From: Streptomyces sp. BHT-5-2
GTDB lineage: Bacteria; Actinomycetota; Actinomycetes; Streptomycetales; Streptomycetaceae
Reading direction: 5' to 3'
DNA length: 64,000 nucleotides
NCBI RefSeq assembly: GCF_019774615.1
Contig: NZ_CP081496.1
Location: 6,200,001-6,264,000 of the forward strand
Part shown: piece by piece, positions 1 to 7,300 of the stretch
Position numbering within the stretch: position 1 is the stretch's first letter
How the letters are laid out: each line of letters opens with the position of its first letter
The notes under the pieces: model-generated
Seen by the model: the letters and a program-made list of their open reading frames with translations, nothing else
The model's database searches: none
What the model was told of the DNA's origin: nothing
Position numbers and translations under genes: made by a program

Positions 1-227
1 CGGACCAGCCAGTCGTAGGCGGCCTCGGCGCGCTCGTGCTCGCCGGCGGCGTCCAGCGCCATGGCGGCCTCGGTGTGGTCCCACGGGTCGAGGTGGTGGC
101 CGCGGAACCACGGGATGGCGCCGTCCGTGCGCTGGGTCGCCAGGATGCCCGCGACGGTGCGGGCGGCCTGTTCGGCGGTGAGCACGCCGGGGAGGACGAG
201 CCGTTCGGTGCGTCCGGGACTCGTCAC
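1..227 (-). CDS. Prenyltransferase/squalene-oxidase-repeat protein, N-terminal part only
   Basis: The gene runs off the left edge; only its first 75 codons are visible. The GTG start at 227 overlaps the TGA of the upstream methyltransferase (GTGA), which indicates translational coupling. The visible stretch contains IPWFRGHHLDPWDH and AAMALDAAGEHERAEAAYDWL-like segments, the alternating helical pattern with Trp/Asp/His seen in alpha/alpha-barrel proteins of the terpenoid-cyclase-like superfamily. In Streptomyces a protein of this kind commonly follows a GT4 glycosyltransferase and a SAM methyltransferase. The role is unknown; catalytic residues, if any, lie outside the window. Confidence 0.7.
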   Translation of the reverse strand, partial: MTSPGRTERLVLPGVLTAEQAARTVAGILATQRTDGAIPWFRGHHLDPWDHTEAAMALDAAGEHERAEAAYDWLV

Positions 228-1042
228 TTGGCGGCCCCGCGGGCGGCGGTGCGCTTGGCGGCGGGCTTGGCGGAGGCCGTCTTCGGCTTCGGCTTCGGCT
301 CCGGCGCGGACTCCGGCGCGGGCTCGGGCAGATGCGGCTTGGTGGCGTAGGCGACGAAGCTCTTGCCGATGAGCGGGTTGAGGGCCTGCTCGGCGAGGCG
401 GGTGGCCAGCGGCTTCTTCATGATGTCCCAGACCAGCAGCTTGTGGTACGCCTTCACCGGCAGCGCCTGGTCGTTGTCCACACCGAAGGCGCACTTCAGC
501 CACCAGTACGGGCTGTGCAGCCCGTGCGCGTGGTGGGTGCCGTACGGCTCCAGGCCGGCCTCCCGCATCTTGCCGAGGAGTTCGTCTCCGCGGTAGATGC
601 GGATGTGGCCGCCCTCGACCTCGTGGTAGGCGTCGGAGAGCGCCCAGCAGACCTTCTCCGGGCCGTAGCGCGGCACGGTCACCGCGATCCGGCCGCCGGG
701 GCGCAGCACCCGGACCATCTCGGCGAGCACGCCCTTGTCGTCGGGGATGTGCTCCATCACCTCGGAGATGATCACGACGTCGAAGCTCTCGTCGGGGAAC
801 GGCAGTGCCAGCGCGTCGCCCTCCATGGCGGTGGCGGAGGCGCCCGCCGGGGCCTCGCCGGCCTCCTTCATCGCGGCGAACCACCTGGCGACCTCGCGGA
901 TCTCCTCGCCGTTCCGGTCCAGGGCGACGACCTGCGCGCCGCGCCGGTAGCACTCGAAGGCGTGCCGGCCCGCGCCGCAGCCCAGGTCGAGCACGCGGTC
1001 GCCGGGGGCGAGCGGGAAACGGGAAAAGTCGACGGTCAGCAC
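224..1042 (-). CDS. Class I SAM-dependent methyltransferase
   Basis: This is a 272-residue Rossmann-fold methyltransferase. Motif I (VLDLGCGAGRH, about residues 17-27) binds S-adenosylmethionine, an acidic DRN follows strand 2, and SFDVVIISEVMEHI is the typical motif IV region of methyltransf_11 proteins. The C-terminal 40 residues are a Pro/Lys/Ala-rich basic tail of low complexity, probably disordered. The GTG start at 1042 has only a weak ribosome-binding site. It lies between the GT4 gene (78-bp gap) and the terpenoid-cyclase-like gene (4-bp overlap), so the three probably form one operon. The acceptor is unknown; a lipid or polyprenyl/glycan substrate is a guess from the neighbours. Confidence 0.85.
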   Translation of the reverse strand: MLTVDFSRFPLAPGDRVLDLGCGAGRHAFECYRRGAQVVALDRNGEEIREVARWFAAMKEAGEAPAGASATAMEGDALALPFPDESFDVVIISEVMEHIPDDKGVLAEMVRVLRPGGRIAVTVPRYGPEKVCWALSDAYHEVEGGHIRIYRGDELLGKMREAGLEPYGTHHAHGLHSPYWWLKCAFGVDNDQALPVKAYHKLLVWDIMKKPLATRLAEQALNPLIGKSFVAYATKPHLPEPAPESAPEPKPKPKTASAKPAAKRTAARGAAK

Positions 1043-1119
1043 GGCGTTTACGCTTTCGTCCGGCGGTCAGGGTCGGGGGGAGGTACGGCGTGGACTGCGG
1101 GGGGACGGCATGGTGCGGG

Positions 1120-2481
1120 TCACCGGCGGCCGGCGGCCGTCGCGGCGGTGGCGCGGCCGGCCTGGCGGGCGATGGCCTCGCGGTAGCGGTCGGCGGTGCC
1201 GAGGGCGGCCTGCCGCCAGGTGAAGCGGGCGAGCACCCGCTCCCGGCCGGCCGCGCCCAGTCGGCGGCGGAGCTGCTCGTCGCCCAACAGCCGGAGCAGG
1301 CCGGCGGCGAGCGCCCCGGCATCGCCCGGCGGCACCGCGAGACAGGTCTCGCCGTCCGGCCCGGCCACCTCGGGGATGGCACCGCCGGTGGTGGCCAGCA
1401 GCGGGGTGCCGGTGGCCATCGCCTCGGCAGCGGGCAGCGAGAAGCCCTCGTAGAGGGAGGGGACGCAGGCGATCTGGGCGCCGCGCACCAGGTCGACGAG
1501 TTCGGCGTCGCTGATGCCCTTGACGAACTCGATGGCGCCGGACAGGCCGAGCCGTTCGATGGCGGCGGCCACCGGCCCGTCGTCGGCCCGCTTGCCGACC
1601 ACGACGAGGTGGGCGTCGGGCTGCTCGGTGCGTACCTTTGCCAGCGCCTCGACGAGGTGGACCAGTCCCTTGAGGGGGACGTCCGCGCTGGAGGTGGTGA
1701 CGATCCGGCCCGGCACCTCGGGGACGGACGGGTCCGGGGAGAAGAGGTCGGTGTCGGCGCCGATGGGGACGACGTGGATCCGGCCGGGGTGAACGCCGAG
1801 GTCGTCGACGATCTCCTGGCGGGAGGAGCCGGAGACGGTCAGGACCGACGGCAGCCGCCGGGCCACCCGCTTCTGCATCTGGGTGAAGCCGTACCAGCGG
1901 CGGACCGAGAGGCGGCGCTTCCAGTCGTGCGCGGCGGCCAGGTCGAGCCGGCGGTCGACGGTGATGGGGTGGTGGATCGTGGTGACCAGCGGCGCACCGA
2001 GCGCGCCGGGGCCGCCGAGCAGGCCGTAGCCGAGGGTCTGGTTGTCGTGGACGACGTCGAACTGGCCGCGGCGGGCGGCGAGGTGGCGCCGGGCGCGCAG
2101 CGAGAAGGTCAGCGGTTCGGGGAAGCCGCCGGTCCACATCGTGGCGACTTCGAGGCCGTCGATCCAGTCGCGGAACTCGTCCCGGCCCGGGGTGCGGAAC
2201 GGGTCGGGCTGGCGGTAGAGGTCGAGGCTGGGCAGCTCGGTCAGCGTCACTCCCCCGTCGAGGACGGGATAGGGCTGGGCGCCGATGACCTCGACGGTGT
2301 GGCCGAGGCGGGCCAGCTCGCGGGAGAGGTGGCGGACGTAGACGCCCTGTCCGCCGCAGAACGGGTTCCCCTTGTACGTGAGCATGGCGATTCTCAGGGG
2401 ACGCTCACGGTCCGTCGGGGCGGAGGCCGAGGGGGTCTCCGCCGGGCGGGGCGCGGCTGCCTGGACGGCCTCTGCGGTCAC
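1120..2481 (-). CDS. Glycosyltransferase family 4
   Basis: This 453-residue retaining GT-B glycosyltransferase has an N-terminal domain containing GGQGVYVRHLSREL, the donor-side glycine loop. The C-terminal Rossmann domain carries the GT4 signature EGFSLPAAEAMATGTPLLAT, with the two Glu of the E-x7-E motif that contact the nucleotide sugar. The reading frame is open much further upstream. GTG at 2481 is chosen because GAAGGGGG lies just upstream and the alignable protein begins about 25 residues later. It heads a likely operon with the methyltransferase and the cyclase-like gene. A KstR-type operator lies 55 bp upstream (2536-2549), so it may be controlled by the divergent regulator. Donor and acceptor cannot be read from sequence. 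Confidence 0.88.
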   Translation of the reverse strand: MTAEAVQAAAPRPAETPSASAPTDRERPLRIAMLTYKGNPFCGGQGVYVRHLSRELARLGHTVEVIGAQPYPVLDGGVTLTELPSLDLYRQPDPFRTPGRDEFRDWIDGLEVATMWTGGFPEPLTFSLRARRHLAARRGQFDVVHDNQTLGYGLLGGPGALGAPLVTTIHHPITVDRRLDLAAAHDWKRRLSVRRWYGFTQMQKRVARRLPSVLTVSGSSRQEIVDDLGVHPGRIHVVPIGADTDLFSPDPSVPEVPGRIVTTSSADVPLKGLVHLVEALAKVRTEQPDAHLVVVGKRADDGPVAAAIERLGLSGAIEFVKGISDAELVDLVRGAQIACVPSLYEGFSLPAAEAMATGTPLLATTGGAIPEVAGPDGETCLAVPPGDAGALAAGLLRLLGDEQLRRRLGAAGRERVLARFTWRQAALGTADRYREAIARQAGRATAATAAGRR

Positions 2482-2535
2482 GCACGGCCCCCTTCTCACT
2501 GGACTTTCGCCGGAGCGTAACCGCTGGCGGTAATC

Positions 2536-2549
2536 TAGAACAAGTTTCA
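2536..2549. promoter_or_regulatory. KstR-type operator (TnnAACnnGTTnnA)
   Basis: The 14-mer TAGAACAAGTTTCA fits the mycobacterial KstR consensus TnnAACnnGTTnnA exactly. It lies between the divergent GT4 gene and the kstR-like gene, as expected for autoregulation. Two further dyads adjoin it: TTTCAG-AA-CTGAAA (2545-2558) and ACTGATCAGT (2563-2572). The match is seen in the sequence; binding is inferred. Confidence 0.7.
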
Positions 2550-2712
2550 GAACTGAAAAGCTACTGATCAGTTCGCCGAGTTTCGAATCTACCGGCCGGG
2601 AACGGAGCGAAAAGAGCCGCACCAGGTGATTCGCGCCACGGCATGGCCCCTGCCATGCTGTGCCGATCACGCACCACCGGCACTCACCGCATCGCGGAGG
2701 GAAAGCCACGGA

Positions 2713-3351
2713 ATGGGACACATGACTACGGAATCCAAGGCGTCCGGGCCGACGCTTCCGGCGAGTCCTCCCCTGACGGAGCGTCAGGAGGCCCGGCGCC
2801 GCCGCATCCTGCACACCAGCGCCAGGCTGGCCGGCCGCGGCGGCTTCGACGCGGTCCAGATGCGCGAGGTCGCCGAGTCCTCCGGGGTGGCGCTCGGCAC
2901 CCTCTACCGCTACTTCCCGTCCAAGGTGCACCTGCTCGTCGCCACCATGCAGGACCAGCTCCAGCACATGCACGAGACGCTGCGCAAGCACCCCCCGTCG
3001 GAGGAGGACCCCGGCGCCCGGGTCGCCCAGACGCTGATGCGGGCCTTCCGCGCCCTGCAGCGCGAACCGCAACTGGCGGACGCCATGGTGCGCGCACTGA
3101 CCTTCGCCGACCGCTCCGTCAGCCCCGAGGTGGACACCGTCTCCCGGCTGACCACCGCGATCATCCTCGACGCCATGGGGCTGGACGGCCCGCCGACCCC
3201 GGAACAGCTCTCCGCGGTCCGCGTCATCGAGCACACCTGGCACTCGGCGCTGATCACCTGGCTGTCCGGACGCGCCTCGATCGCCCAGGTGAAGATCGAC
3301 ATCGAAACGGTCTGCCGTCTGATCGACGTAACGGCCCCGGACCCCCGTTGA
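2713..3351 (+). CDS. kstR: TetR-family regulator, KstR-type
   Basis: This 212-residue TetR repressor has an N-terminal helix-turn-helix at about residues 25-75 with DAVQMREVAE and VALGTLYRYFPSKVHLLV. These blocks, and C-terminal blocks such as RALTFADRSVSPEVD and ITWLSGRAS, recall mycobacterial KstR, the repressor of cholesterol catabolism that is released by steroid CoA thioesters. The ATG at 2713 is chosen because GGAGG lies 12 bp upstream; an ATG at 2722 is the alternative. Exact or near-exact KstR boxes occur in front of this gene and of the aldehyde dehydrogenase, thiolase and P450 genes in the window, which supports the assignment independently. Effector identity is inferred. Confidence 0.8.
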   Translation: MGHMTTESKASGPTLPASPPLTERQEARRRRILHTSARLAGRGGFDAVQMREVAESSGVALGTLYRYFPSKVHLLVATMQDQLQHMHETLRKHPPSEEDPGARVAQTLMRAFRALQREPQLADAMVRALTFADRSVSPEVDTVSRLTTAIILDAMGLDGPPTPEQLSAVRVIEHTWHSALITWLSGRASIAQVKIDIETVCRLIDVTAPDPR

Positions 3352-3461
3352 CTTCCCCCGGACTCCAGTGACTCCCCCGGATTCCAGTGACTCCCCCGAG
3401 ATTCCGGTGACTCCCCTCGGAATCCCGTCGACTCCCCCGGAATCCCGTTAACTCCCCTGCC
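3348..3461. repeat. Degenerate ~20-bp tandem repeat
   Basis: Immediately after the kstR stop codon there are about five to six imperfect copies of a unit close to TGACTCCCCCGGATTCCAG. Units differ by one to four bases and by small length changes. No reading frame is conserved. It could act as a weak terminator or be a slipped-strand expansion. Confidence 0.75.
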
Positions 3462-3537
3462 TCCGCGGGTAATTGGCCCGCAAGGGGCCCTACCGCCCCC
3501 TACGGGATCCCCCTCCCCACCCCCTACGGGCCCCGCC

Positions 3538-3562
3538 GCTCACTCCTCCGGCGGGAACACCG
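3538..3562. repeat. 25-bp direct repeat, left copy (possible att site)
   Basis: These 25 bases are identical to 5372-5396. The right copy covers the last codons and stop of the ferredoxin gene. In the left copy the bases beyond the repeat are unrelated to ferredoxin. The pair encloses a stretch of about 1.8 kb with a lower-GC regulator gene. Confidence 0.7.
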
Positions 3563-3614
3563 CGGGGGACGCTTGCCGCTCCGACGAACGCTCACCGAGG
3601 CGAGGCCCGTCGGG

Positions 3615-3851
3615 CTACTCCCCAGATGTCACCTGCCACCCCTTCTCACGACACAGGGCACACGGCTCCTTGCACGGCGGCAACGGATCACCGGGAGGCA
3701 CGTGGATGACGCCTTCGCCTGTCGCCACCAGCGGCGTCCTCCGCTCCGGCGGCCTCAACTCGGCCCCGTTCGCCCATAACTTCGCCTTCCGTGTCCGCCA
3801 ACCTTCCGCCGTGGCGGTGCGGTCGTAAGCCCACGGTGGGTCACCCACCAT
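3615..3851 (-). CDS. Small hypothetical protein with Cys cluster
   Basis: This 78-residue frame lies inside the repeat-flanked cassette, divergent from the HTH/TPR gene. It starts MVGDPPWAYDRTATAEGW and ends with a cluster PCKEPCALCREKGWQ whose three cysteines could bind metal. The composition looks like a real soluble protein rather than a high-GC shadow, because the opposite frames are interrupted. No convincing ribosome-binding site precedes the ATG at 3851, so a downstream start is possible. I do not recognise the family. Confidence 0.4.
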   Translation of the reverse strand: MVGDPPWAYDRTATAEGWRTRKAKLWANGAELRPPERRTPLVATGEGVIHVPPGDPLPPCKEPCALCREKGWQVTSGE

Positions 3852-3918
3852 GAGCGTGCCGTCGGGTGACGGGACGTAGCATGGGCAGTAACCATCATTC
3901 GGCTAACCGGAGTTGGTC

Positions 3919-5181
3919 ATGAGGCCATCAACTGCCATCCCGTCAGAGGTACTAGCTCGGAGTGATGTCCGAGAAGCCATTGAGGCACATGACTTCGGCC
4001 AGCTCTTCCACCTCGTTCGGAAATGGGCCGGGATCAGCTACAACCGAATTGCGGAAGCATGCGACATCAAGTCTTCCCGCATCAGCGAACTCGCGCGCGG
4101 CGAGGGGTCGATTACCACGCTGGCGAAAATCGAAAAGGTAGCCGACGCCCTTCGCATTCCAGGATATACGCTAAGGCTCGCACCCAGACCCTGGGAAACC
4201 CGGGCGGGAGTCGCTGACGAATTTCCTGGCCGCATCGTACCGCAACGCGTCCCGATTTTTGACGAAGCGAGAGGCGATCAGTACGTCGAGGCAATTCGCG
4301 AAACCTCACGCAGGTTAGTGGCTCTCGACAATGACCTCAGCGGCCTTCCAATTGCAGCCACTGCGGCACAGGCATTCAAGGCCGTGCATCGCCGTCTCGG
4401 CAGTGGCGAACCTGAGCCGAAGTGCGAGCGAGACATTCAGGCCGCAGCTGCAGAATTGGCAGAAGTTGCAGGATGGGCTCTATTTGACGCGGAGGAGTAC
4501 GAAGCGGCACACCGTTTCAATCAGCAAGCGCTCTTCCTCGCGCGAATGTCGGGAGACCGGACTATCGAACTCCTGATTCTCCAGAACATGGGCATGCAGT
4601 CCGGATGGCTTGGGCGACCACGGGAAGAGCTGGCTATTGCTCGATCCATTCTCGATCGAGCAAACTTGTCGCCGCGCGTTGAAGCCATCTTCAGAACACG
4701 TGAGGCCAACGGCCTGTTCGCATCGGGGCGAACGGCGGAAGCCATCAGAGAATTCGACCGTGCACGCGCCCTCGTCGAAGAGGGAACGAGGAACAACGAC
4801 CCTTCCTGGGCTTGGTGGATCAGCATTAAAGAAATCAACGGCCATCAAGCTTCTGGATTTCAGAATTCGGGCCGCTGGAGGTCCGCCATCTCGCTACTTC
4901 AAGAGAATCTACACTGCCCAAACGGCCCACGGGTCGGGTATCAGAGCATGTCATCCGCAAGACTCCTCGCTTGCCTCCTCGAAGAGAAGGCGTGGCGAGA
5001 AGCAGAGGAATTGCTGGAATCCATCATTCCGACTGTTTCCGAAACCGGTTCGGTGCGCACGCGGAATCTACTGAGGGGAACCGTCGCATTCGGGGAGGGG
5101 AAAGCGAACATTCCTGAGAGCCTTCGCGACACCCTCCACGGAGTAAGTGAGGCCATGCAAGAGGATCCGTACACGCTATGA
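3919..5181 (+). CDS. XRE-type HTH regulator with C-terminal TPR-like domain
   Basis: This is a protein of about 420 residues. An N-terminal HTH (about residues 30-75, WAGISYNRIAEACDIKSSRIS) is followed by some 300 residues of helical pairs of the tetratricopeptide type, for example AGWALFDAEEYEAAHRFNQQ and LLACLLEEKAWREAEELLE. That architecture resembles peptide- or ligand-sensing regulators. The ATG at 3919 follows CCGGAG at good spacing; a TTG at 3913 is less likely. GC is visibly lower than the surroundings (57-62% in two lines counted by hand). There is an in-frame TTA codon at 4315-4317, so translation probably depends on the rare bldA tRNA. It is flanked by 25-bp direct repeats, which suggests acquisition. 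Targets are unknown. Confidence 0.85.
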   Translation: MRPSTAIPSEVLARSDVREAIEAHDFGQLFHLVRKWAGISYNRIAEACDIKSSRISELARGEGSITTLAKIEKVADALRIPGYTLRLAPRPWETRAGVADEFPGRIVPQRVPIFDEARGDQYVEAIRETSRRLVALDNDLSGLPIAATAAQAFKAVHRRLGSGEPEPKCERDIQAAAAELAEVAGWALFDAEEYEAAHRFNQQALFLARMSGDRTIELLILQNMGMQSGWLGRPREELAIARSILDRANLSPRVEAIFRTREANGLFASGRTAEAIREFDRARALVEEGTRNNDPSWAWWISIKEINGHQASGFQNSGRWRSAISLLQENLHCPNGPRVGYQSMSSARLLACLLEEKAWREAEELLESIIPTVSETGSVRTRNLLRGTVAFGEGKANIPESLRDTLHGVSEAMQEDPYTL

Positions 5182-5371
5182 GGCAGGAACCACAGGAACC
5201 AACTGCCGGCGGCGCCCGAGCATGACCCTGCGACGGCTGCGTTCTCCGGCGTTGAACTGATAGCCCCACCCGGGCCCCAGGCCCAACGCCCCCCTCCGGC
5301 ACGGAGGATGGCCGTTGGGACTGGGCCGACCGCAGATGGCCACGGTCCCCGCCTCGCCGCTCACTCCCCGG

Positions 5372-5396
5372 GCTCACTCCTCCGGCGGGAACACCG
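5372..5396. repeat. 25-bp direct repeat, right copy (ferredoxin 3' end)
   Basis: This is identical to 3538-3562. It starts at the stop codon of the ferredoxin gene and extends over its last codons (PVFPPEE). This is the position that a site-specific element would use if it rebuilt the gene end on insertion. No integrase is visible between the copies. Confidence 0.7.
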
Positions 5397-5613
5397 GCTC
5401 GTCGCCGTCCACCGTGGTGATCGTGATCGCCTCCACCGGGCAGCCCTCGGCGGCCGCCAGGACGGTGTCCACGGGCTCGGTCTCCGGTTCGACGGGGTGC
5501 GACTGCCGCGCCGTGTCCAGGCGGAACCGCTCCGGCGCGGTCCCGGCGCACAGGCCCGAGCCGATGCAGACGCCCCGGTCCACCGTCACCCGCCAGCGCT
5601 CCGGCTCCGCCAT
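5374..5613 (-). CDS. Single-cluster ferredoxin (3Fe-4S type)
   Basis: This 79-residue ferredoxin has cysteines at about 16, 22 and 58 (CIGSGLC and EGCPV). The missing second Cys of a CxxCxxC set indicates a [3Fe-4S] cluster, as in SoyB/FdxD-type ferredoxins that donate electrons to cytochromes P450. The ATG overlaps the TGA of the aldehyde dehydrogenase (ATGA), so the two are co-translated. The predicted shared KstR operator suggests it could serve the CYP125-like P450 encoded 11 kb away; that pairing is inferred. Its 3' end forms one copy of a 25-bp direct repeat that bounds the neighbouring cassette. Confidence 0.88.
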   Translation of the reverse strand: MAEPERWRVTVDRGVCIGSGLCAGTAPERFRLDTARQSHPVEPETEPVDTVLAAAEGCPVEAITITTVDGDEPVFPPEE

Positions 5614-7064
5614 CAGGCACCCGCCGGCAGGTGGATCATCTTGTGCTCCAGGTATTCGGCGAACCCCTCGGGGCCGAACTCCCGCCCGATGCCGGAGTTC
5701 TTGTAGCCGCCGAACGGTCCGAGCATGTCGATGCTGAAGGTGTTCACCGAGTACGTGCCAGTGCGCACCCGCCGGGCGATGTCGATGCCGTGCTCGACGT
5801 CGGCCGTCCACACCGACCCCGACAGCCCGTACTCGGAGTCGTCGGCGATCCGCACCGCCTCCTCCTCGTCCCCGTACGGGAGCAGGCAGATCACCGGGCC
5901 GAAGATCTCCTCCCGGGCGATCCGCATGCCGTTGTCGACGTCGCCGAAGAGCGTCGGCTCGACGTACCAGCCGGTCGGCTGCCCCGTCGGACGGCCGCCG
6001 CCCGCCAGGACCTTGGCGCCCTCCTGCTGCCCCAGCGCGATGTAGTCCAGCGAACGCTGCTGCTGGCGGCGGGCGACCAGCGGTCCGAGCTCGGTGGCCG
6101 GATCCAGCGGGTCGCCGACGGTCAGTGCGCCCGCCGCCGCGGCGAACCGCTCGGCGATCTCGTCGTAACGGCTGCGCGGGGCGAGGATCCGGGTCTGCGC
6201 CACGCACGCCTGCCCGTTGATCATCCAGGCGAACGGAGCGATCCCGGCCACCGCCGCGTCCAGGTCCGCGTCCGGCAGGATCACCGCCGCGGACTTGCCG
6301 CCCAGTTCCAGGGTGACCCGGCTGAGGTTGCGCGCGGCGACCTCCATGACCCGCCTGCCGGCCGCCACCGACCCGGTGAACGAGACCTTGTCCACGCCCG
6401 GGTGCCCGACCAGGTACTCGCTCACCTCCCGGTCGGCCGGCAGGATCGACAGCACCCCCTCCGGCAGCCCGGCCCCGGTCACGATCTCCGCCAGCAGATA
6501 CGCGTCCAGCGGCGTCTCTGGCGAGACCTTCAGCACCACCGAGCACCCGGCCAGCAGGGCCGGCGCGAGCTTGGCGGCGGCGGTGAACTGCGGGACGTTC
6601 CACGGCACCACGGCCGCCACCACGCCCACCGGTTCCCGGCGCACCAGCAGCGGTCCCAGCGCCCCGGCCCGGCGCTCCTCGAACGGGAAGTCCCGGGCCA
6701 CCGTGAGCGCCGCGTCCCACACCATCATCGCGGCCAGCGACTGGACCATGACGCCCGAGGTGACCGGCGTCCCGTTCTGCGCTCCGATGACCCGGGCGAA
6801 CTCCTCGCTGCGCACCGCGAAGGCGTCCTTGATCCGGCTCACCACCGCGATCCGCTCCGCCAGCGGGGCATCGGCCCACACACCGGACGCGAAGGAGGCG
6901 CGGGCCGCGGCCACCGCCCGGTCGACGTCGGCCCGCGCGGCGTGCGGGACCCGGCCGATGACCCGTTCGGTGTGCGGCGAGACGACCTCGATCGTGTCCG
7001 GACCGGCCGGGTCGACCAACTCACCGCCTATGTAGAGCTTTCCGTGTTCGACGAGGTCGCTCAT
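5613..7064 (-). CDS. NAD(P)-dependent aldehyde dehydrogenase
   Basis: This is a 483-residue member of the ALDH superfamily. Visible features are VVPWNVPQF near the cofactor site, VSFTGSVAAGRRV (nucleotide-binding loop), the general-base Glu in LELGGKSAA, the catalytic Cys in NGQACVAQTR, and EEIFGPVICLLPY. It oxidises an aldehyde to an acid; the substrate is unknown. The frame is open to 7244, but ATG at 7064 is chosen because GGGAGGCG lies just upstream and the conserved N-terminus starts there. It is followed by the overlapping ferredoxin gene. The 180-bp leader holds three dyads including an exact KstR box. One hypothesis is that it helps oxidise the C26 aldehyde of sterol side chains. Confidence 0.9.
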   Translation of the reverse strand: MSDLVEHGKLYIGGELVDPAGPDTIEVVSPHTERVIGRVPHAARADVDRAVAAARASFASGVWADAPLAERIAVVSRIKDAFAVRSEEFARVIGAQNGTPVTSGVMVQSLAAMMVWDAALTVARDFPFEERRAGALGPLLVRREPVGVVAAVVPWNVPQFTAAAKLAPALLAGCSVVLKVSPETPLDAYLLAEIVTGAGLPEGVLSILPADREVSEYLVGHPGVDKVSFTGSVAAGRRVMEVAARNLSRVTLELGGKSAAVILPDADLDAAVAGIAPFAWMINGQACVAQTRILAPRSRYDEIAERFAAAAGALTVGDPLDPATELGPLVARRQQQRSLDYIALGQQEGAKVLAGGGRPTGQPTGWYVEPTLFGDVDNGMRIAREEIFGPVICLLPYGDEEEAVRIADDSEYGLSGSVWTADVEHGIDIARRVRTGTYSVNTFSIDMLGPFGGYKNSGIGREFGPEGFAEYLEHKMIHLPAGA

Positions 7065-7130
7065 GCTGCCGCCTCCCGACGGTCTCGACGGATGACGCTC
7101 TCGACGGACGACGTCGCCGGCCGTTCGTAT

Positions 7131-7174
7131 CTGACGAACTGTCAGGAGACGCCTCCCAGAACTGATACCAGTTC
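7131..7174. promoter_or_regulatory. Two dyads in the aldehyde dehydrogenase leader
   Basis: CTGAC-GAACT-GTCAG (7131-7145) and GAACTG-ATAC-CAGTTC (7159-7174) are perfect inverted repeats. The GAACTG/CAGTTC half-sites recur, with a 13-bp spacer, at 2550-2574 beside the first KstR box. They may be sites for a second regulator. Function is inferred. Confidence 0.45.
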
Positions 7175-7244
7175 CACTCCGCGGAGTCCACGCCCGGCGG
7201 CCGAATTCCAACTCCCCTTCCGGCGAAGTGCGTTCACCTCGCAT

Positions 7245-7258
7245 TGAAACTCGTTCTA
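7245..7258. promoter_or_regulatory. KstR-type operator
   Basis: TGAAACTCGTTCTA is an exact match to TnnAACnnGTTnnA. It lies in the divergent interval between the aldehyde dehydrogenase and the metallo-beta-lactamase-fold gene, 43 bp before the start of the latter. Confidence 0.7.
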
Positions 7259-7300
7259 GTTATAGTTGAGGCCACGACGGCACCGGAGGGGGCGGGATCC

